This document shows, in pieces, positions 7,561-15,318 of a stretch of 64,000 nucleotides of DNA. The position numbers and the translations under genes were made by a program. Source of the stretch: JACVRW01 sp963835705 (lineage in GTDB: Bacteria; Actinomycetota; Thermoleophilia; Solirubrobacterales; Thermoleophilaceae). Numbering within the stretch: position 1 is the first letter of the stretch; each line of letters starts with the position of its first letter. Where the stretch lies: contig CAWIGR010000020.1 of NCBI GenBank assembly GCA_963835705.1, positions 1 to 64,000 on the forward strand, read 5' to 3'. The notes under the pieces are model-generated. The model ran no database searches. It saw only the letters and a program-made list of their open reading frames with translations, and was not told where the DNA came from.

Positions 7561-8445
7561 ATGGGCGTGCCCCCGCACGTCTACTTCATCGTCAGCGCGG
7601 TCTTCCACTACCTGGGGCCCGCCTTCGCGGTACTGCTCTTCGCGCGGGTGGACGTGCTCGGCGTGGCATGGCTGCGCATCGCCGCCGCGGCGCTCGTCTT
7701 CGCCGCCTGGCGCCGGCCCTGGCGGGCCTTCGCCCGCCTCGACCGCGACGGACGCCGGCTGCTCGTGGCCTGGGGCGCGGTGCTGGCCCTGATGAACTGC
7801 TGCTTCTACGTCGCCATCGACCGGCTGCCGCTCGGCACCGTCGCCGCGATCGAGTTCCTGCCGGTGATCGCGCTGGCCGCCCTCGGCGCCCGCACCCCGC
7901 GCAACATGGCCGCCCTCCTGCTGGCGGTTCCCGGCGTTTACTTGCTCACGGGCATCCGGATCGAGGGCGAGGCCCTCGGGCTAGCGCTCGCCTTCGCGAA
8001 CGCGGGCCTCTTCGCCGTCTACATCGTGCTGGCACACCGGGTGTCGCGGCTCGAGGCCCTCCAAGGAATCGACGGCCTGGCCGCCTCGATGCTGATCGCG
8101 CTGGCGGTAGTGACGCCGATGGCCGGCTGGGCGGCATTGCCCGCCCTCGCCGATCCCGTGGCGCTCGCCGCCGGGGCGGGCGTGGGAATCGCCTCCTCCG
8201 TGATCCCGTACGTCAGCGACCAGCTCGCGATGCGCCGGCTGGCCCGCTCCACCTACGCGCTGATGGTCTCGCTCCTGCCGGCCACGGCCACGGTGATCGG
8301 CATCGTGGTGCTCGCGCAGGTGCCTTCGCCCCAGGAGGTGATCGGCGTAGCGCTCGTCGTGGCCGGCGTGGCCGTCCACCGCGAGAGGGAGGGCGGCCGC
8401 GCCGCCACGGCGGAGCGGGAGGCCGCGCTCGCGGCCCCGGGCTAG
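7561..8445 (+). CDS. EamA/DMT-superfamily exporter, RhtA-like (amino-acid efflux)
   Basis: 294-residue inner-membrane protein with about ten helices, made of two EamA repeats. The segment FYVAIDRLPLGTVAAIEFLP and the later YALMVSLLPATATVIGIVVL are characteristic of the RhtA threonine/homoserine exporter branch. ATG 7561 is preceded by a CTGAGG element. Divergent from an Lrp/AsnC regulator, so induction by an amino acid is likely. The C-terminal tail is short, charged and cytosolic. Its stop shares CTAG with the convergent nuclease gene. The actual substrate cannot be read from sequence. Confidence 0.85.
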   Translation: MGVPPHVYFIVSAVFHYLGPAFAVLLFARVDVLGVAWLRIAAAALVFAAWRRPWRAFARLDRDGRRLLVAWGAVLALMNCCFYVAIDRLPLGTVAAIEFLPVIALAALGARTPRNMAALLLAVPGVYLLTGIRIEGEALGLALAFANAGLFAVYIVLAHRVSRLEALQGIDGLAASMLIALAVVTPMAGWAALPALADPVALAAGAGVGIASSVIPYVSDQLAMRRLARSTYALMVSLLPATATVIGIVVLAQVPSPQEVIGVALVVAGVAVHREREGGRAATAEREAALAAPG

Positions 8446-10588
8446 TCGTCGTCGTCGCGGTCGTCGTCGCGGTCGCCCGAGAACTCGAAGCGGCTCACCA
8501 CCGGGTCGTGGTCGCTCGCTCCGCGCGCCCCGTCGCCGGTGAAGTCGGCCGGCCAGTCGGCGTTGACGTGCGCAACCCGCACCTGCTCGAGGTCGCTCTC
8601 CAGCTGCCGCGACACGAACTGGTGGTCGAGCGTCTGCGCTTGGCCCTCGAACACGTAGGTGTAGGCCGACGCGGGCACCCGCCGCCTCAGCTCGTCCCAG
8701 AGGTTCTCGAGCCCGGCCTCGTCGTAGAGCGGGCCGAGCTGGTCGCTCCGGAAGAGCGGGTCGCCGGGCGCGAACGGGTCGTCGGGGCGCGGGAACACGT
8801 TCAGGTCGCCGCCGAACAGCACCCGGGCGTAGCGCGAGCGCCAACCCTCGCCCGAGGCCGCCTCGACGAGGGCGGCGCCGTAGCGCGACTGCTCGGTGCG
8901 CTGCCCCACCCGCGCGTTCGGCGTGGACGAGAAGTGGTTCGAGAATGCCACCAGCTCGACCGGCCGGCCGCGCCCGACACGCTCGCGCCAGATGCGGAAG
9001 CGGGCCACCTGCGGCGGTCTCGTGTACACGTTCGTGCCGTCGGTGCCAGTCGAGCGGTCCACGTCGGCCGGCAGCTGGGCGTTCAGCACCTTTGGGTTCT
9101 GGACCTGGGTGTTGTAGGCGAGGCCGCGCGCGCGGTACTCCACAGCCGGGCTCGAGCCCAGCACGGGGTCGTCGGCGCGGGCCTCGGCCAGCTGGACGCG
9201 GTCGGTCCGGTAGAGGAAGCCGGAGACGATGCCGCGGTCGTCGGCGCCGTCGCGGTCGAGCGCCGCGGCGTAGCGGACCCCGGAGCGGTCCTCGATCGCG
9301 AGCGCCAGCTCCTGCAGCGTGTCGGGGCTGCCGTCGCCCCCGCTCGGACCGCACACGAACGCGACGCCCTGCACGGCGCAGATGTCCTGGTCCTCGGCCT
9401 CCTGCACCAGCAGTATGTCCGGCCGGTGCAGGTCCTCGTCGATCTGCTCCGCCTGCTCGGTGAGCTTGGCCCGGTACTCGGCGTCGCTCGCCGGGACGTA
9501 GTCGAACGGCGGCGAGACGCCCGGGCAGCCGGTGTTGCCCACGAAGTCGCACCCGTCGGTCGGATCGTCGCGGAAGTCGTAGAGGTTCTCGACGTTGTAA
9601 TTCGCCACCGAGTACTCGTCGTCACGGTCGGGCCGCCGGGGCGGCGCGTTCCGGGACGGGTCGACGCCGCTGCGGAGCTGCGGCTGCTGCGCCACCTGCA
9701 CCGAGTACTTGTTGAAGCTGAAGTAGACGCCGCCTTCGAGGTCGTTGCGCACGCGGTCGAATGTGCGGACCGGCGCGATCAGCTCGGTCGAGTCGTTCGC
9801 CGTGAACTTCACGCCCAGGGAGCCGAGCAGGATCCGGTAGCCGTTGCCGTTGTCGAACAGCGGCCAGGGGCGGTCGTCCAGCGGGTGCGGGTCGCGGAAG
9901 GCCCGGCGCGCGAACGGGTCGCGCCGGTCGGCGATCCTGAGCTCGTCGCTCATCACCCACGCCTCGCCGTCGGCGGTGGAGGCGAAGACGTCGCGGGCGC
10001 TCGTGGCGAGGAAGCCGGCCGGAACGCGCACGGACATGCCCTCGCGGCGCTCCCACCACCGGTTGGCGTCCGCCAGGACGCTCGGCGGCGCGGCCTCGAT
10101 TGAGGGCGCCTCGGCGTCCAGGTCGACCCCGGTGCGCTCCACCCTGACGAGGCTCGCGCTGGTGAGCTCGGTGAGGCTGAAGAACTCGGTCACCCGAGCC
10201 CGGACGACGATCTCGTCCCCCACCTGCGGGATATAGCCGCCGATCAGGCTGGTGAAGCCGCCCATGAAGACGAAGATCCCGTCGGAGGTGAGCGGGTTCC
10301 CGTCGGCCGTCGCCTCGGTGCTCTGCAGGAAGAAGCCGCGCTGGGTATCGCCCGAGCTGGTGCGCGAGAGGATCTTCTGCCTCACGACCCCTCGGGTCTC
10401 GTAAAGGGTGCTCGACGACCCGTTTCCGGAAGCCGGCGCCAGGGGGAGCGGTGGGTCGCGCCGTTGTCGGTGACACCGACCTCGCCCTGGATCTCGCCGA
10501 TGGCGAGCACCCTCGGCTCTTGGGCCAGGCAGGACGCCGGCAGGGCGGCGGCGATCAGCGCGGTCGCGAGCACGATCGTGGTTCGCAT
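8442..10588 (-). CDS. Secreted endonuclease/exonuclease/phosphatase-family protein (one frameshift)
   Basis: Predicted extracellular nuclease of the ExeM/NucH type. From ATG 10588 a signal peptide (VLATALIAAALPASCLAQEP) leads into RVLAIGEIQGEVGVTDNG. An OB-like segment follows (GFFLQSTEATADGNPLTSDG, then PQVGDEIVVRARVTEF), then the EEP domain with YSVANYNVENLYDFRDD, ILLVQEAEDQ, FGGDLNVFP and ASDHDPVVSRFEF at the catalytic positions. The tail is Asp/Arg-rich (DRDDDRDDDD). The frame is broken at a run of five G at 10442-10446: adding one base joins GATHRSP to LAPASGNGSSSTLYETRG exactly as expected. This looks like a homopolymer error. Its stop shares CTAG with the convergent exporter. Confidence 0.85.
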
Positions 10589-10601
10589 GGGCGGCGAGGG
10601 T

Positions 10602-10623
10602 AGACGCTCGCAACCGAGCGTCT
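10602..10623. promoter_or_regulatory. 9-bp perfect inverted repeat between divergent genes
   Basis: AGACGCTCG and CGAGCGTCT are separated by CAAC. The site sits between the divergent starts of the secreted nuclease (10588) and a small membrane protein (10668). It could be an operator or an RNA hairpin in the 5' leader of the latter. Nothing in the sequence tells which. Confidence 0.45.
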
Positions 10624-10667
10624 CGTTGCCGGGCTGTTACGGTGGCGCGAAGAAGGAGCGCTCCCGC

Positions 10668-11132
10668 TTGAACCGGCTCCTGACACTCGTGATCGCCACC
10701 GCGGCGTCGGTCGTCGCCGCGATCGTCGCGTCGGAGCTCTTCGACGGCGGCGTGGTGGCCACCGCGGCGATCACGCCGGTCATCGTGGCGCTCGTGACCG
10801 AGCTGCTCTCCGCCGTCACGCCCGGGCGAGGCGACCGCGAGGCGCCCCGGCCGGCCGGATCCGCGGCGGCGGAGACCCCGCCGCCGCGGCGTCGGCTCGG
10901 CTTCGGCGCGATCGTCGCGGCGATTCTGATCGGCCTCGTTGCGTTCCTGATCGCCGTCGTGGCCCTCACGGTCCCCGAGGTGGTGGCCGACAAGTCGATC
11001 ACCGGCGACAGCGCCCACACCACCTTCTTCGGCGACAACGCCAACAAGCCGTGGGGCGAGGCGAGGAGCTGGAGCGACTGCTTCGACGACATCGAGCAGT
11101 GCGTGCGGGACATCGTCGAGTCGAATCAGTGA
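10668..11132 (+). CDS. Two-helix membrane protein of unknown function
   Basis: 154 residues from TTG 10668, chosen because a strong GAAGGAG sits nine bases upstream and the upstream frame has no better start. Helix 1 (IATAASVVAAIVASELF, continuing through VVATAAITPVIVALV) is followed by a Pro/Ala/Arg-rich cytosolic linker and helix 2 (GAIVAAILIGLVAFLIAVVA). The likely extracytoplasmic tail (ITGDSAHTTFFGDN, then SDCFDDIEQCVRDIVESN) contains two Cys that may form a disulfide. I recognise no family. Divergent from the nuclease gene. Confidence 0.65.
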   Translation: MNRLLTLVIATAASVVAAIVASELFDGGVVATAAITPVIVALVTELLSAVTPGRGDREAPRPAGSAAAETPPPRRRLGFGAIVAAILIGLVAFLIAVVALTVPEVVADKSITGDSAHTTFFGDNANKPWGEARSWSDCFDDIEQCVRDIVESNQ

Positions 11133-11183
11133 CCCGCGGGGCCCGATCCCGCGGCGCGCCGCACATATAGGCTGCCTCGCCCT

Positions 11184-11933
11184 ATGGAGTTGGGCGGGAT
11201 TGGCGCGCTGGTGGCCGGCGGAGCCTCGGGTCTCGGCGAGGCGTCCGCGCGGGAGCTGGCGGCGCGGGGCGCGCGCGTGACGATCGCGGACCTGAACAAG
11301 GAGCGCGGCTCCGGGCTGGCCGCCGAGATCGGCGGTGCGTTCGCCGCGGCCGACGTGACCGACGAGGCGCAGGTGCAGGCCGCCGTGGACTCCGTCGACG
11401 GGCTGCGCCTGGCGGTCTCGTGCGCCGGGATCGGCTGGGCCGAGCGCACCGTGAAGAAGGACGGTCCGGCGGCGCTCCAGCCGTTCGAGACGGTCGTGCG
11501 CGTGAACCTGATCGGCACCTTCAACGTGCTGCGGCTGGCGTCGGCCGCCATGGCGGCGGGCGAGCCCGACGCCGAGGGCGAGCGCGGCGCGGTGGTGATG
11601 ACCGCGTCGATCGCCGCCTACGACGGTCAGATCGGCCAGACGGCCTACGCCGCGTCGAAGGGCGGCGTGGCCGGGCTCACCCTGCCGGCGGCGCGCGACC
11701 TCGCCCGGCTCGGAATCCGGGTCTGCACGATCGCACCGGGGCTGTTCGACACCCCGCTGCTGGCGGCGCTGCCACAGGAGGCGCGCGAGGCGCTCGGCGC
11801 CTCGATCCCCTTCCCGCCCCGCCTCGGCCGGCCCGACGAGTACGCGAAGCTGGCCTGCCACATCGCCGAGAACACCATGCTCAACGGCGAGGTGCTGCGG
11901 CTCGATGGCGCGCTGCGGATGGCGCCAAGGTAG
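11184..11933 (+). CDS. Short-chain dehydrogenase, 3-hydroxyacyl-CoA dehydrogenase type
   Basis: 249-residue NAD-dependent SDR. The cofactor loop VAGGASGLGEA is near residue 12, the acidic residue for NAD (IADLNKER) follows strand 2, then CAGIGW, and the catalytic Ser/Tyr/Lys set MTASIAAYDGQIGQTAYAAS KGG near 140-160. Overall resemblance is to HSD10-like 2-methyl-3-hydroxybutyryl-CoA or 3-hydroxyacyl-CoA dehydrogenases (APGLFDTPLL after the active site, ending SIPFPPRLGRPDEYA). That would fit beta-oxidation or branched-chain amino-acid breakdown, consistent with a thiolase about 2 kb downstream. Substrate is inferred. Confidence 0.85.
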   Translation: MELGGIGALVAGGASGLGEASARELAARGARVTIADLNKERGSGLAAEIGGAFAAADVTDEAQVQAAVDSVDGLRLAVSCAGIGWAERTVKKDGPAALQPFETVVRVNLIGTFNVLRLASAAMAAGEPDAEGERGAVVMTASIAAYDGQIGQTAYAASKGGVAGLTLPAARDLARLGIRVCTIAPGLFDTPLLAALPQEAREALGASIPFPPRLGRPDEYAKLACHIAENTMLNGEVLRLDGALRMAPR

Positions 11934-11945
11934 GCAGGCCCCCTC

Positions 11946-13439
11946 TCAGGGCAGCGCGGGGACCCGGGCCTCGATCTCCGCCTCGACGCCGGGCAGGGCT
12001 GGGCCGCCCCCGGCCGGAGGCTGTGGGGCGGGGGCAGGCTGGGGCGACGGGGCGGGCTGAGGCGACGGAGCGGGCTGCGGCGACGGGGCGGGCTGGGGCG
12101 ACGGGGCGGGCTGAGGCGACGGAGCGGGCTGCGGCGACGGGGCGGGCGCCTGGCCCCCGGCGGGCGCCTCTTCGGGTGCCGGGGCGGGCGCCCCGCCGGG
12201 CGCGGGTGACGGCGAGCGGCCCGGCGGCCGGGATGACGGTGACCGGGCCGGCGGCGCGTGTGACGGCGCGAGCGACTCCGGCTCGCTGCCGGAGGCCGGG
12301 TCGATTGCCTCGTTCGCCTGGGGTTCCGAGCGCTCGCGGATCCGGAGCAGCCGTGCCCGCCGCTCACGGCGCGCGGCCTCCGCCTCGCGGCGGGCCGCCT
12401 CCTCCGGCGAGATGGTTGCGGCGCGGTTCGCCGGTGGCGCGGAGCCGATCGGTTCGCGCGCCGCCCCCCCATCGCCCGACAGCCCGCTGAATGCGGCGAT
12501 GCCCGCACAGCCGAGCACGAGCACGGCGGTGCCGAGCTTGACCGCCGCCGCGCCGAGCGAGCCGCCGGCCACAGCGCCGCCTCCGGCCGCGGCGCCGCCT
12601 CCTGCGGCTCCGCTTCCGGCAGCAGCTCCACCTCCGGCCGCAGCTCCACCACCGGCCGCGGCTCCGCCTCCGGCCGCAGCGCCCCACGCCGCCTCCAGCA
12701 CGCGCGCCTTCAGGCCGAGTGCGGGCAGCACCGGCAGGACGAGCGCGACGCGGCTGCGCTGGCGGTCCACGTCCTCGCGGAAGGCCGCGCAATCCGGGCA
12801 CAGCTTCAGGTGCCGGCGCAGGTGGCCGCGCCGAAGCCCGCCTCCGTGCGCGACCGAGATCTCCTCGCGCACCTCGCGACAGGGCAACTCGCGCGCCTCG
12901 CGCCAGCCGGCGAGCGAGGAGCGGGCCTGGTAGACGAGCGCCCGGACCTTGTCCTGCCGGCAACCGAGCACGTCGGCGACCTCGGCGTGCGCGAGGTCCT
13001 CGATCTCGGACATGACGAGCGCGGCGCGCTGGTCCTCGGGGAGGCGGCCGATGTCGGAGACCAGCTCGTGCAGGTCGCTGCGCCGCTCGACCTCCTCCGG
13101 GAGCCCCGCGGTGGAGATCTCCGGGGCGGCCACTGGCAGCTCACGCCTCGCTCGCAGGATGTCGGTGCAGCGGTTGCGGGCCGTTCTGTACAGCCAGGCC
13201 TGCAGGTGGTCGGGCGGCTCTGCCTCCAGCTGCCGGTACGCCGCGGCGAAGGTGTGCTGAAGGGCGTCCTCGGCCTCCTCCGGCGAGCCCAGCAGATGGC
13301 GGCAGAGCGACAGCAGCCCCCGGTGGTGGCGCTCGAAGATGGCCTCGAACGCGGACTCGTCGCCCGCGGCGGCCAAGTCTGCAAGCTCCGCGTCTCCGGC
13401 GCTCCGGAAATCCGCCCTCCGTGGCGGTCGAACAGCCAT
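11946..13439 (-). CDS. ECF sigma factor with Cys-His motif, Ala/Gly linker and Pro-rich C-terminal tail
   Basis: 497 residues. Residues ~20-90 are sigma region 2 (FERHHRGLLSLCRHLLGSPE, QAWLYRTARNRCTDILRARR). Residues ~130-180 are region 4 (DQRAALVMSEIEDLAHAEVA, KVRALVYQARSSLAGW). Next comes a Cys/His motif (HLRRHLKLCPDCAAF), like the zinc-binding part of ZAS anti-sigma factors. An (AAAGGG)n-type linker, one possible transmembrane helix (AAVKLGTAVLVLGCAGIAAF), a charged coiled region and a Pro/Ser/Ala/Gln tail built on APSPQP repeats follow. The architecture suggests a sigma factor fused to its own inhibitory, perhaps membrane-tethered, module. Divergent from a small exported protein. A paralogue with the same layout lies at 62125-63708. 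Confidence 0.82.
   Translation of the reverse strand: MAVRPPRRADFRSAGDAELADLAAAGDESAFEAIFERHHRGLLSLCRHLLGSPEEAEDALQHTFAAAYRQLEAEPPDHLQAWLYRTARNRCTDILRARRELPVAAPEISTAGLPEEVERRSDLHELVSDIGRLPEDQRAALVMSEIEDLAHAEVADVLGCRQDKVRALVYQARSSLAGWREARELPCREVREEISVAHGGGLRRGHLRRHLKLCPDCAAFREDVDRQRSRVALVLPVLPALGLKARVLEAAWGAAAGGGAAAGGGAAAGGGAAAGSGAAGGGAAAGGGAVAGGSLGAAAVKLGTAVLVLGCAGIAAFSGLSGDGGAAREPIGSAPPANRAATISPEEAARREAEAARRERRARLLRIRERSEPQANEAIDPASGSEPESLAPSHAPPARSPSSRPPGRSPSPAPGGAPAPAPEEAPAGGQAPAPSPQPAPSPQPAPSPQPAPSPQPAPSPQPAPSPQPAPAPQPPAGGGPALPGVEAEIEARVPALP
12041..12148. repeat. Tandem repeat: six 18-bp units arranged as two 54-bp blocks
   Basis: Inside the sigma-factor tail. Three variant 18-bp units (A at 12041, B at 12059, C at 12077) are followed by the same A-B-C order again, the last unit differing at its final base. 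On the coding strand each unit encodes APSPQP. The exact block duplication indicates recent slippage or unequal recombination, and copy number is probably variable between strains. Confidence 0.9.
12567..12684. repeat. Imperfect 18-bp tandem repeat encoding Ala/Gly linker
   Basis: A degenerate repeat on the coding strand of the sigma-factor gene encodes alternating Ala and Gly triplets (AAAGGG type) with occasional Ser or Val. It forms a flexible linker between the Cys/His motif and the possible membrane helix. It is less regular than the APSPQP repeat, which suggests it is older. Confidence 0.7.
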
Positions 13440-13540
13440 CCCTCATCCCGTGTCCAGCACGCGAGGACCGAAACGGCTTGTTTCCAACATCCGCGGCCCG
13501 CGGCCGTCTGTAGGGGGTCAACGATCAAGGAGGACGAGAC

Positions 13541-14092
13541 ATGAAAGCCCGCATGGGCCTGCTCGCCATAGCGATTTGCGCGGTCGTCGCGCTCGCACCG
13601 GCGACAGCAAGCGCACAGGCGCCCGCCGGCCTGACCCAGGTCGTGCCGGTGTCCGGCCAGACGAAGAGCGGAAAGCAGTTCAACGGCAGGTACGCAATCG
13701 ACCGCTTCGCCACCTCGAGCGGCCGCCTGGTCTCGGTCGGCACCCTGAGGGGACGGCTCGACGGCCGCCGCGTCGCGAAGCGCGGCGTGCGCATGCCGGC
13801 GGCGGTGACGAGCGGCGCCACGAGCGCGGCAGCCCAGCCGCCCGTGCCCCCGATCCCCGGCGCCTGCCAGATCCTCAACCTGAGGCTCGGGCCGATCAAC
13901 CTGAACCTGCTCGGGCTGGTCGTGCGCACGAACCTGATCCAGGTGCGGATCGACGCGGTGCCCGGTCCCGGCAACCTGCTCGGGAACCTGCTCTGCGCGA
14001 TCACCGGCCTGCTCGACCCGCAGGCCACCGGGGCGAATCAGATGGCCCCCGCGCTGAACTCGATCCTCGCCCTCGTTCCCAGGACGGGTTGA
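13541..14092 (+). CDS. Small exported protein divergent from the ECF sigma factor
   Basis: 183 residues with a clear signal peptide (LLAIAICAVVALAPATASAQ, cleavage likely after ASA). The mature part holds polar beta-like stretches (VPVSGQTKSGKQFNGRYAID, LVSVGTLRGRL), a Pro-rich spacer and a hydrophobic repetitive segment (LNLRLGPINLNLLGLVVRTN) ending near two Cys. AAGGAGG lies seven bases before ATG 13541, so expression can be strong. No known domain is recognised. The position opposite the sigma factor suggests it is a target gene. A terminator-like hairpin follows. Confidence 0.72.
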   Translation: MKARMGLLAIAICAVVALAPATASAQAPAGLTQVVPVSGQTKSGKQFNGRYAIDRFATSSGRLVSVGTLRGRLDGRRVAKRGVRMPAAVTSGATSAAAQPPVPPIPGACQILNLRLGPINLNLLGLVVRTNLIQVRIDAVPGPGNLLGNLLCAITGLLDPQATGANQMAPALNSILALVPRTG

Positions 14093-14108
14093 GGGGACGC
14101 CTGCGAGA

Positions 14109-14132
14109 GGGGAGCGCCCCCGGGCGCTCCCC
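14109..14132 (+). terminator. GC-rich hairpin after the exported protein gene
   Basis: A perfect 10-bp stem (GGGGAGCGCC / GGCGCTCCCC) with a 4-base loop lies between the exported-protein stop and the thiolase start. There is no clear T-run, so it is a hairpin of the kind often found at 3' ends in GC-rich actinobacteria rather than a canonical intrinsic terminator. Confidence 0.6.
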
Positions 14133-14153
14133 TTCGCGGGTAGGGTGTCGGCC

Positions 14154-15317
14154 ATGCCTCAACCAGTCATCGTCGACGCCGTTCGCACGCCCATCGGCCG
14201 GGCCTTCAAGGGCTCGCTGGCCCAGCTTCGCCCGGACGAGATGGGCGCCTTCGTCGTGGATGCGCTCCTCGAGCGAAACCCCGAGGTCGATCCGGCCTCG
14301 ATCGAGGACCTGTACTGCGGAGTCGGCCTGCCGCAGGGCCTCCAGGGCTTCAACCTGGCCCGGATCATGGTGCTGCTCTCGGAGAAGCTGCCCACCGGCG
14401 TCAACGGCGCGACCGTGTCGCGCTACTGCGCCTCCAGCCTCGAGTCGCTCCGCCAGGCCGCAAACGCCGTGGCCGCCGGGCAGGGCGACGCCTACATCGC
14501 CGCCGGCGTGGAGTGGGTCTCGCGCTACAACGAAGCGGTCGAGGGCGCCCGCCCGCAGGACCAGAACGAGAAGCTCCAGGGCGGCAACGGCCGCCCGGAT
14601 GCGTACATCTCGATGGGCAACACCGCCGAGAACGTGGCCGAGCGCTACGAGGTGAGCCGGGCCGACATGGACAAGTACGCCCAGCGCTCGCAGGAGCTCG
14701 CCGTGCAGTCGCAGGAGAACGGCTACTTCGACCGCGAGATCGCTCCGGTGAAGCTGCCCGACGGCACCGTGGTCGCGAGGGACGATGGCCCGCGATCCAG
14801 CTCGACGCTCGAGAAGCTCGCGCAGCTCGATCCCGCCTTCAAGGAGGACGGGAGGGTCACGGCCGGCAACTCGTGCCCGCTGAACGACGGAGCCGCCGCC
14901 GTGCTCGTGATGTCCGACGCGAAGGCGGGCGAGCTCGGCCTGAAGCCGCGCGCGCGGATCGTCACGTCGGCGACCGCGGCCATCGAGCCCGAGTACATGG
15001 GCGTCGCGCCGATCGGAGCGATCCGGAAGGTGCTCGACCGCGCGGGCATGACGATCGGCGATGTGGACACCGTCGAGCTGAACGAGGCGTTCGCCGCCCA
15101 GGTGATCCCGATCATGAACGAGTGTGGGATCCCGCTCGAGAAGATGAACCCGCACGGCGGCGCGATCGCCCTCGGCCACCCCTTCGGGATGACCGGAGCC
15201 CGCATCATGACCACCTTGCTGAACGGGCTCGAGACCGACGACAGAACGATCGGGCTCGAGACGATGTGCGTGGCCGGCGGCCAAGGACAGGCAATGCTGG
15301 TGGAGCGCCTGAACTGA
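14154..15317 (+). CDS. Acetyl-CoA C-acyltransferase (thiolase)
   Basis: 387-residue thiolase for beta-oxidation or acetoacetyl-CoA formation. Catalytic Cys in VSRYCASSLES near residue 87, His in GGAIALGHPFGMTGAR near 340, and the second Cys in MCVAGGQGQAML near the C-terminus are all present, as are VDAVRTPIGRAFKGSL at the N-terminus and LNEAFAAQ before the His. Start placed at ATG 14154; a GTG three codons upstream is also possible. A degradative 3-ketoacyl-CoA thiolase is more likely than a biosynthetic one because no polyhydroxybutyrate or mevalonate gene is near, but that is inference. Confidence 0.92.
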   Translation: MPQPVIVDAVRTPIGRAFKGSLAQLRPDEMGAFVVDALLERNPEVDPASIEDLYCGVGLPQGLQGFNLARIMVLLSEKLPTGVNGATVSRYCASSLESLRQAANAVAAGQGDAYIAAGVEWVSRYNEAVEGARPQDQNEKLQGGNGRPDAYISMGNTAENVAERYEVSRADMDKYAQRSQELAVQSQENGYFDREIAPVKLPDGTVVARDDGPRSSSTLEKLAQLDPAFKEDGRVTAGNSCPLNDGAAAVLVMSDAKAGELGLKPRARIVTSATAAIEPEYMGVAPIGAIRKVLDRAGMTIGDVDTVELNEAFAAQVIPIMNECGIPLEKMNPHGGAIALGHPFGMTGARIMTTLLNGLETDDRTIGLETMCVAGGQGQAMLVERLN

Positions 15318-15318
15318 C

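Noticed and set aside
8442..11861. Minus-strand frame of over 1100 codons treated as a single giant protein
   Set aside because: Only the part up to about 10440 is the EEP nuclease; the rest is antisense to the small membrane protein and SDR genes. The true start with signal peptide is at 10588 in a shifted frame.
12041..12148. Regular 18-bp repeat as a CRISPR array
   Set aside because: There are no spacers; units are contiguous and in frame within a sigma-factor tail.
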